A stretch of DNA of 5,325 nt, from the NCBI GenBank assembly GCA_017457545.1, contig JAFTHF010000140.1:1-5325 (forward strand), written 5' to 3'. A model generated the notes under the pieces. That model saw only the letters and a list, made by a program, of their open reading frames with translations. It had not been told where the DNA came from and made no database searches. Below are positions 1 through 4,282 of the stretch, in pieces; positions within the stretch are counted from its first letter, which is position 1; the number at the start of each line of letters is the position of its first letter. This DNA comes from Clostridia bacterium. Lineage in GTDB: Bacteria; Bacillota_A; Clostridia; Oscillospirales; CAG-272. The translations under genes and the position numbers were made by a program.

Positions 1-1442
1 TCAAGGAATTCCTTAAGCACATCGTATATTTCATGCTCGGTGTCAGCTTCTATCCTTACTGCAAGCTCACCTGTATATCCCTCAATACCTGTAAAGCCGA
101 CACGAATTGTTTCTACCCTAAGCTTATCGTCTATGTACTTTTCTTCGGCTTTAATAACCTTTCCGTTAGTCAGGTTAAGAGTAGGTCCACCGTATGAAGC
201 GAGATGATATATATTGTAGTCGACGTTGGGACTAATAAATACATCATATTTCCCACTCTCGTTAGCATCAGGGTCAGCATCTCCGTTCTTTACTCTGTCG
301 GGAGTAGTATCCATTTCAACATATTTTATACCGTCAAAGCCACTGAATTTAATATCAATGGATGCATTGTAAATAGTTTTTTCTTCTCCACCTATGTCAA
401 AAATTGTGTTAGAGCCGAAATTCTGAATGTTGAAAATATCGGTCTTCTTATCAGCACTCATTACCTTTAAGAAAACAATTTTGCCTGACTCGGGGTCGTA
501 GAAGGAATCGTAAGAAAGACCGTCCTTCATTATAAAGCAGGATACATTGTAATGAGATGGCATCTTACCTACTGTATATGTCTCCCAATAGCCCTTAGAG
601 TTATCAGCTACAAAATAATCATAAAATCCTGCATGCTCAATAGTTAACTCGTATCTCAAGCCGGGAATATAGGTCATTCTTATACGGCTTCCCTCACCGA
701 AGCCCTCGTACATCTGATATACGTCAACTCCGTCCTCGTTCTTATATCTCTGGCATATTCTTATTGTATCGTCCAGCTTCTGATAGAGTGTCTCAGAATT
801 TTCCTCAACATGAAGAAGGTATTTATTATGCTCATCACCGATCCATTTGTCAACTACACGAATATTCTTCTTAATATAGTCAATAAGCTCGGCAGCATTC
901 TCTGCGTTGTTAATAATATTTGTTGTTGTGCCTACAAATGCTCCGAGTGAGTTATTTGTTTCATCAAAATCACTCCAACGGTACTTAACTCTATCGCCTT
1001 CCTCAATAATAGTTACCTTGCCGATATAGTCACCCTCAACAACCTGCTCTGCCATAAAGGTAGGTACAAGACGGTGATTTACAAGGCTTACAGCACCAAG
1101 AGACTTTACAGTGCTCTTCATACTTTCTCTTGTCATAGCAGCAAGATTGCGAAAGGCCTCTGCTCCATTCTCAAAGATATCACCGTCAGTGTCAAGCAAA
1201 TGAGAATTAAGACGTTCATTTGCAAGAAGAATCTTTGCAAGATCCTCTCCTGTCATACCATCGGGAAGGGTGTTTGTATTTACTATACCTCCCTGTCCCG
1301 ATGAGCTGCTTGATGAGCTGCTTGATGATGTACTACCACCATCCGGAACAATAGGGGGCTGTGTGGTTTCGTCATCACCACAGCTAGCAAGAAGAGTGAT
1401 AAGCATTGTTATCACTAATAAAATCGATATTATTTTTTTCAT
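1..1442 (-). CDS. Putative secreted lipoprotein with poly-serine linker, C-terminus cut off by window edge
   Basis: The reading frame is open from an ATG at 1442 down to base 1, giving 480 codons with no stop, so the 3' end lies outside the window. The start is supported by an AGAGAGG ribosome binding site six bases upstream. Residues 1-20 form a lipoprotein signal peptide (MKK, then a hydrophobic core) ending in the lipobox L18-A19-S20-C21. Signal peptidase II should cleave before Cys21, which becomes the lipid anchor on the outer face of the membrane. A low-complexity tether follows: an acidic and proline-containing stretch, then ten consecutive serines at residues 39-48 flanked by glycines. 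The rest (about 60-480) is soluble, acidic and rich in aromatic and beta-prone segments. It includes an Asp-rich loop at residues 84-93 (DTDGDIFENG) that resembles a calcium-binding loop, but that is only a resemblance. I do not recognise a family; the role is unknown. Substrate binding or cell-surface sensing are possible but unsupported. Confidence 0.88.
   Translation of the reverse strand, partial: MKKIISILLVITMLITLLASCGDDETTQPPIVPDGGSTSSSSSSSSSSGQGGIVNTNTLPDGMTGEDLAKILLANERLNSHLLDTDGDIFENGAEAFRNLAAMTRESMKSTVKSLGAVSLVNHRLVPTFMAEQVVEGDYIGKVTIIEEGDRVKYRWSDFDETNNSLGAFVGTTTNIINNAENAAELIDYIKKNIRVVDKWIGDEHNKYLLHVEENSETLYQKLDDTIRICQRYKNEDGVDVYQMYEGFGEGSRIRMTYIPGLRYELTIEHAGFYDYFVADNSKGYWETYTVGKMPSHYNVSCFIMKDGLSYDSFYDPESGKIVFLKVMSADKKTDIFNIQNFGSNTIFDIGGEEKTIYNASIDIKFSGFDGIKYVEMDTTPDRVKNGDADPDANESGKYDVFISPNVDYNIYHLASYGGPTLNLTNGKVIKAEEKYIDDKLRVETIRVGFTGIEGYTGELAVRIEADTEHEIYDVLKEFL
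1300..1328 (-). repeat. 12-bp tandem repeat encoding the poly-serine linker
   Basis: On the plus strand the unit GATGAGCTGCTT occurs twice in perfect tandem (1300-1311 and 1312-1323), followed by a partial third copy (GATGA, 1324-1328). Read on the coding strand it gives alternating TCA/AGC serine codons. The unit is a multiple of three, so gain or loss of copies would change linker length without breaking the frame of the lipoprotein. Confidence 0.85.
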
Positions 1443-1448
1443 AAAATA

Positions 1449-1455
1449 CCTCTCT
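1449..1455 (-). promoter_or_regulatory. Ribosome binding site of the lipoprotein gene
   Basis: AGAGAGG on the minus strand lies six bases upstream of the ATG at 1442 and fixes this start. Confidence 0.75.
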
Positions 1456-1511
1456 TTCTTTAAGGGTTATCTTTATTATGCTAAACTATATTAGGATATA
1501 GCTCCGTTTAA

Positions 1512-1540
1512 ATTATACCATTTATTTTAGAAATTTACAA
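1512..1540 (-). promoter_or_regulatory. Sigma-A promoter for the lipoprotein gene (extended -10)
   Basis: On the minus strand TTGTAA (1540-1535) is followed after 17 bases by a perfect TATAAT (1517-1512). The -10 is preceded by TG plus one base (1520-1518), the extended -10 pattern. Transcription would start near 1505, giving a leader of about 63 bases before the ATG at 1442. Confidence 0.7.
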
Positions 1541-1600
1541 TATTTTTCATTTCTACAATATAAATTTCATAAATAGTAAACAAAAATAGCAATCTATGAA

Positions 1601-1629
1601 TTGACAATCCTTGGGTTTTTTAGTATAAT
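1601..1629 (+). promoter_or_regulatory. Perfect-consensus sigma-A promoter for pepF
   Basis: TTGACA (1601-1606) and TATAAT (1624-1629) are separated by exactly 17 bases, matching the vegetative sigma consensus at all twelve positions. The start of transcription is expected near 1636, giving a leader of about 29 bases. No operator-like palindrome overlaps it, so strong constitutive expression is the simplest reading. Confidence 0.9.
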
Positions 1630-1647
1630 TATTATAAAATAAAACTT

Positions 1648-1654
1648 GAAAGGA
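1648..1654 (+). promoter_or_regulatory. Ribosome binding site of pepF
   Basis: GAAAGGA lies ten bases before the ATG at 1665, slightly long spacing. An earlier ATG at 1654 overlaps this site, reads only two codons before TAG, and is not a usable start. Confidence 0.75.
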
Positions 1655-1664
1655 TGCTATAGTT

Positions 1665-3467
1665 ATGATTCTTGAAAGAAAAGATATTGACAAAAAATAC
1701 AAATGGGATTTAAGCGTTATTTATAAGGATGAGGCTGCATTCAATGCAGATTACTCTACTTGTGAAACTCTTATTAAGGATTTCGCTAAGCATGAGGCTA
1801 CTATGGCTAAGAGCGCTGAGGGACTTTACAATGCAATTACCGATATGTGCGTTATTGAAAACCTTATCGGCAAGCTCTGGCAGTATGCTTCCCTTGGCTT
1901 CTCCGTTGACACATCAGACAACTATTCTCAGGCTCTTAACTCTAAGGTGAGAAACCTTGCTATACTTGCAGGTCAGGTAAGCTGGTTTGTTTCCCCTTAT
2001 CTTCTTAAGCTTGATAATGAAACTGTTCAGAGTTGGTTTAAGGAATATCCCAAGCTTGAAACATATCGCCGTTTGATAGAAACAACTATGCGTGAGAAGG
2101 AGCATACCCTCTCTGATGAGTGTGAAATTCTTATGGCTAATATGGCAAACGCTATGGGCTCTCACTCCAACATTCGTAGTATCTTTACAAACTCTGACCT
2201 TCGCTTCGGCAAGATCCGTAATGAGGAGGGCAAGCTTGTTGAAATTACAGACTCAAGCTATTCTATGTACCTTATGAGCAAGGACAGACGTGTACGTAAG
2301 GCTGCATTTAACTGTGTATACAAGACATATTCCCAGTTTGCAAACACCTTCGCTACTCTCTATGAGGCAAGAATAAAGGAATCCACAACTAACGCACGAG
2401 TTCGCAAGTATGCTGATTCCATTACCGCATCTACCTTCAGAGATGAGGTTACACCTGTAATTTATAACAATCTTATAGATGCTGTTCATGACGGTCTTCC
2501 CGCACTCTACGACTACTACAATCTCAAGAAAGAGGTTCTTGGTGTGGCAGGACTTCACCTTTACGATATCTATGCCCCTCTTATCGGTGAGATTGACTCT
2601 AATTACACTTACGAGGAAGCTATTGAAGAGGTTCTCAAAACTGTACAAGTATTCGGTGACGAGTATGCAAACGCCCTCAGCGCAGGTCTTAAGGAAAAGG
2701 GTTGGGTAGACGTATTCCCCTGTCGCGGTAAGCGTGGTGGCGCATTCTCATCAGGTGTTCCCGGTACTGAGCCCTATATTCTTCTTAACTTTACAAGTAA
2801 GTATGATGACGTTTCCACACTTGCTCACGAGGCCGGTCACTCGATGCATTCATACTTCTCAAACAAGTATAATGAGCCTCACAATGCAGGCTACACTATC
2901 TTTGTTGCTGAGGTTGCATCTACAGTTAATGAGCTTCTTATGGCTCACAGAAAGCTTAATGAATGTAAGAGCGATGACGAAAAGCTTTACATTTTGAATC
3001 AGCTTATGGAAACATATAAGGGTACACTCTACCGTCAGACTATGTTTGCAGAGTTTGAACGTGATATGCACGCTATGTGCGAAAAGGGTGAGCCTCTTAC
3101 AGCTGACCGAATTACAAAGCATTACTATGACCTTGTTAAGCTTTACTTTGGCAAGGACGTAGTTTGCGATAAGCAGATTGCATATGAGTGGACACGTATT
3201 CCCCACTTCTACACCTGCTTCTACGTTTATAAGTATGCTACATGTATCTCTGCTGCCTCTGCTATCGTTAAGCGTATTGAAACAGAGGGTGAGGCTTACA
3301 TCAGCAAATACATTGATTTCTTGAAGTGCGGTGGCTCCAAGTCACCTCTTGACAGCCTTCTTGTTGCAGGCATTGATATGACCAAGCCTGAGGTAGTTAA
3401 GAGTGCTATTGATGACTTCGCTTCAACAGTTAAGCAGTTCAGAGAAATTTACGAAAGCAAGAAATAA
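1665..3467 (+). CDS. pepF: Oligoendopeptidase F (M3 family zinc metallopeptidase)
   Basis: This complete 600-residue protein matches the usual length (about 600) of cytosolic PepF enzymes, which cut short oligopeptides and help recycle peptides. There is no signal peptide. The N-terminal part (about 1-200) is the helical lobe with the oligopeptidase F N-terminal domain; the catalytic M3 domain covers about 200-585. The zinc motif is HEAGH, with His388 and His392 as ligands and Glu389 as the catalytic base. The third ligand should be Glu416 in FVAEVAST. Family landmarks also visible are GKRGGAFSSG (355-364) and the substrate-binding block around PHFY...FYVYKYAT (513-526), with His514, Tyr516, Tyr520 and Tyr522. 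Position 527 is Cys where many relatives have Gly, a minor change. The start is set by a GAAAGGA site. A consensus promoter lies upstream and a terminator follows four bases after the stop, so it is a single-gene unit. All key catalytic residues are present. Confidence 0.95.
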   Translation: MILERKDIDKKYKWDLSVIYKDEAAFNADYSTCETLIKDFAKHEATMAKSAEGLYNAITDMCVIENLIGKLWQYASLGFSVDTSDNYSQALNSKVRNLAILAGQVSWFVSPYLLKLDNETVQSWFKEYPKLETYRRLIETTMREKEHTLSDECEILMANMANAMGSHSNIRSIFTNSDLRFGKIRNEEGKLVEITDSSYSMYLMSKDRRVRKAAFNCVYKTYSQFANTFATLYEARIKESTTNARVRKYADSITASTFRDEVTPVIYNNLIDAVHDGLPALYDYYNLKKEVLGVAGLHLYDIYAPLIGEIDSNYTYEEAIEEVLKTVQVFGDEYANALSAGLKEKGWVDVFPCRGKRGGAFSSGVPGTEPYILLNFTSKYDDVSTLAHEAGHSMHSYFSNKYNEPHNAGYTIFVAEVASTVNELLMAHRKLNECKSDDEKLYILNQLMETYKGTLYRQTMFAEFERDMHAMCEKGEPLTADRITKHYYDLVKLYFGKDVVCDKQIAYEWTRIPHFYTCFYVYKYATCISAASAIVKRIETEGEAYISKYIDFLKCGGSKSPLDSLLVAGIDMTKPEVVKSAIDDFASTVKQFREIYESKK

Positions 3468-3470
3468 TCA

Positions 3471-3498
3471 AAAAAGCCGTCCGAGTGGACGGCTTTTT
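3471..3498. terminator. Bidirectional intrinsic terminator shared by pepF and the convergent gene
   Basis: A perfect 12-bp stem, AAAAAGCCGTCC (3471-3482) paired with GGACGGCTTTTT (3487-3498), closes a GAGT loop. On the plus strand it runs into TTTTTATTTT; on the minus strand the A run becomes TTTTTGATT. It can therefore stop transcripts from both sides. The stop codon of the minus-strand gene (3499-3497) overlaps the base of the stem. Confidence 0.93.
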
Positions 3499-3844
3499 AT
3501 TTTAGAGTATAATCACTTCCATCGCCAAGGTCAAAGGCTTTAAGTGATAGAAGATGTTTGTTCTTTGGAAAATTCTTTTCAAACTCTACAACCTCCTCCC
3601 ATGTTACCTGCTTTTCACTGACATCCATATATTCTAGCCTTGCAAGTAAATTTAAGCTGTAAACATCGAAACCATCTATTGTCATTTTGTATCTTTTCAC
3701 AAAATAGCTATAAAGCCGGTCCTTCAAAAACAAATATTTAGAATCTTTAATTTCATCACCCATACCGAATAAAAATCTATACACTCTCCATGCTTTTCTT
3801 CTGTATCTAGCTTCTTCTTCGTTTTCAATAATATACATTCCCAT
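3497..3844 (-). CDS. Uncharacterised 115-aa protein, divergent from the XRE regulator
   Basis: I do not recognise this protein. The ATG at 3844 is supported by AGAGGTG six bases upstream and by a good promoter, so it is very likely a real gene. It has no signal peptide or membrane segment and should be cytosolic. The N-terminus is highly charged (ENEEEARYRRKAWR, residues 7-20). It is followed by an aromatic and basic helical region (YLFLKDRLYSYFVKRYK, about 37-53) and by a C-terminal part with VTWEEVVEFEKNFP (about 80-93). No catalytic motif or zinc-binding cluster is evident. It converges on pepF through a shared terminator and diverges from a small DNA-binding protein gene, with candidate operators overlapping its -35 element. 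Its expression is therefore probably controlled by that neighbour. A partner or effector role, including a toxin-like role, is speculation. Confidence 0.82.
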   Translation of the reverse strand: MGMYIIENEEEARYRRKAWRVYRFLFGMGDEIKDSKYLFLKDRLYSYFVKRYKMTIDGFDVYSLNLLARLEYMDVSEKQVTWEEVVEFEKNFPKNKHLLSLKAFDLGDGSDYTLK

Positions 3845-3850
3845 AAATTA

Positions 3851-3857
3851 CACCTCT
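3851..3857 (-). promoter_or_regulatory. Ribosome binding site of the 115-aa gene
   Basis: AGAGGTG on the minus strand sits six bases before the ATG at 3844 and favours it over the in-frame ATG two codons later. Confidence 0.75.
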
Positions 3858-3864
3858 TTTAAGT

Positions 3865-3893
3865 ATATTAACATATCCAAATTTTAAAGTCAA
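3865..3893 (-). promoter_or_regulatory. Sigma-A promoter for the 115-aa gene
   Basis: On the minus strand TTGACT (3893-3888) is followed after 17 bases by TAATAT (3870-3865). Transcription would start near 3858, leaving only about 14 leader bases, just enough for the ribosome binding site. The -35 overlaps the edge of the proposed operator at 3892-3905, consistent with repression. Confidence 0.75.
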
Positions 3894-3928
3894 CTCTTTT
3901 GAGTTAATCTTTTTAATTCAAAAGGGTT
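3892..3928. promoter_or_regulatory. Inverted repeat holding two candidate operators for the XRE regulator
   Basis: Arms of 16 bases (3892-3907 and 3913-3928) are inverted copies with 14 of 16 matches, around a 5-base centre. Each arm contains a shorter quasi-palindrome. Site one is AACTC-TTTT-GAGTT (3892-3905), a perfect 5-bp inverted repeat. Site two is AATTC-AAAA-GGGTT (3915-3928), imperfect. Both fit AAYYC-N4-GRRTT, with centres 23 bp apart. Fourteen-base sites of this form, repeated between divergent promoters, are the typical layout for Cro/CI-type dimers. Site one touches the -35 of the minus promoter; site two lies between the proposed -35 and -10 of the regulator. The absence of a T run after either arm argues against a terminator. 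Binding by the neighbouring regulator is inferred. Confidence 0.7.
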
Positions 3929-3933
3929 AATAT
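3904..3933 (+). promoter_or_regulatory. Weak candidate promoter for the XRE regulator
   Basis: TTAATC (3904-3909) and TAATAT (3928-3933) are 18 bases apart; the -35 is poor (three of six). Transcription would begin near 3940, right at the ribosome binding site. TATAAA at 3931-3936 is an alternative -10. The candidate operator at 3915-3928 fills the spacer. Confidence 0.4.
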
Positions 3934-3939
3934 AAATTT

Positions 3940-3946
3940 GAAAGGA
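3940..3946 (+). promoter_or_regulatory. Ribosome binding site that decides the XRE gene start
   Basis: GAAAGGA lies ten bases before ATG 3957, the same arrangement as in pepF. The in-frame GTG at 3948 is only one base after the site and is too close to be used. Confidence 0.7.
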
Positions 3947-3956
3947 TGTGTTATTT

Positions 3957-4199
3957 ATGACAATAGGTGAGGCTTGTAGAATACGGATACAGGAAATATG
4001 TAACGACAGAAATATAACCCTAAATAAGCTGGCTTTTTTATCAGGTGTAACACAGTCTACACTCAACAACATAGTTAGCGGAAGAAATAACAGTACAACA
4101 ATATCTACTATAAAAAAGCTATGCGACGGACTTGAAATACCGATAAAAGCTTTTTTTGACAGTAAAGTGTTTGACAATCTTGAACAGGAAATAAAATGA
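3957..4199 (+). CDS. Small XRE/Cro-CI family helix-turn-helix transcriptional regulator
   Basis: The 80-residue protein is little more than one Cro/CI-type DNA-binding domain. The helix-turn-helix spans about residues 21-42. The positioning helix is near LNKLAFLSG (22-30), and the recognition helix begins at VTQSTLNNIVSG (31-42), where Gln33 and Ser34 are likely base contacts. TISTIKKLCDGLEIPIKAFF (48-67) is the conserved following helix pair. The C-terminus is an acidic tail (DNLEQEIK) with no separate ligand or oligomerisation domain, so any signal input is not obvious. An in-frame GTG at 3948 would add three residues, but spacing to the GAAAGGA site favours ATG 3957. The gene diverges from the 115-aa gene, with two candidate operators in the gap, so autoregulation and control of that neighbour are likely. 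It ends in a terminator whose first stem base is the last base of the stop codon. An antitoxin role is possible but not shown. Confidence 0.9.
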   Translation: MTIGEACRIRIQEICNDRNITLNKLAFLSGVTQSTLNNIVSGRNNSTTISTIKKLCDGLEIPIKAFFDSKVFDNLEQEIK

Positions 4200-4222
4200 G
4201 CCGTCCAAGTGGACGGCTTTTT
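4199..4222 (+). terminator. Intrinsic terminator after the XRE gene
   Basis: AGCCGTCC (4199-4206) and GGACGGCT (4211-4218) form a perfect 8-bp stem around an AAGT loop, followed by TTTTCTTGCTTTTTT. The stem and loop differ from the terminator after pepF by one loop base (AAGT versus GAGT). The left side lacks the A run of that terminator, so it acts in one direction only. Confidence 0.9.
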
Positions 4223-4223
4223 C

Positions 4224-4252
4224 TTGCTTTTTTATGTAAATAGTGATATACT
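4224..4252 (+). promoter_or_regulatory. Extended -10 promoter for the transglutaminase-like gene
   Basis: TATACT (4247-4252) is preceded by TG plus one base (4244-4246), and TTGCTT (4224-4229) lies 17 bases upstream. The -35 is weak and sits inside the T-rich tail of the preceding terminator. Transcription would start near 4259, giving a leader of about 24 bases. Confidence 0.65.
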
Positions 4253-4267
4253 TTATATATAAAGCAG

Positions 4268-4274
4268 AAAGGAG
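4268..4274 (+). promoter_or_regulatory. Ribosome binding site of the transglutaminase-like gene
   Basis: AAAGGAG lies eight bases before the ATG at 4283, near-ideal sequence and spacing. Confidence 0.8.
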
Positions 4275-4282
4275 CTGATTAA

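Larger units (their letters stand above)
1443..1664. other. Divergent intergenic region, AT-rich
   Basis: This spacer separates the lipoprotein gene (minus) from pepF (plus). It contains the two divergent promoters and ribosome binding sites listed separately. Their -35 elements are about 60 bases apart, so the promoters do not overlap. No credible ORF, hairpin terminator or structured leader was seen in it. Confidence 0.7.

Noticed and set aside
204..470. Plus-strand open frame of 88 codons inside the lipoprotein gene
   Set aside because: It is a shadow of the 480-codon minus-strand frame, which has a signal peptide, ribosome binding site and promoter.
1486..1501. Small inverted repeat CTATA-6-TATAG in the lipoprotein leader
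   Set aside because: Only five A/T-rich base pairs in a very AT-rich spacer; expected by chance, with no associated regulator gene.
2253..2648. Minus-strand open frame of 131 codons inside pepF
   Set aside because: It lies fully opposite the well-supported pepF coding sequence, lacks a ribosome binding site and promoter, and its protein looks like antisense translation of pepF codons.
3892..3928. The long inverted repeat as a transcription terminator
   Set aside because: The stem is A/T-rich, has no T run after it in either direction, and lies upstream of both genes, which fits an operator better.
3948..3956. In-frame GTG at 3948 as the start of the XRE gene, giving 83 residues
   Set aside because: It is one base after the GAAAGGA site, too close for initiation. 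ATG 3957 has the same ten-base spacing as pepF and begins the protein at the usual MTIGEA-type start.
3946..3960. Mini-ORF ATG-TGT-TAT-TTA-TGA overlapping the XRE start, as a possible translational coupling leader peptide
   Set aside because: Its ATG overlaps the ribosome binding site and has no site of its own. The same chance ATG follows the site in pepF (1654), simply because AAGGATG contains ATG.
3890..4177. Minus-strand open frame of 95 codons opposite the XRE gene
   Set aside because: It is antisense to a recognised helix-turn-helix gene and runs through the operator region. No ribosome binding site was seen.
3497..4199. The divergent pair as a confirmed toxin-antitoxin system
   Set aside because: Known pairs of this kind are usually co-directional and overlapping, and the 115-aa protein shows no recognised toxin motif. 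Kept only as a possibility in the findings.
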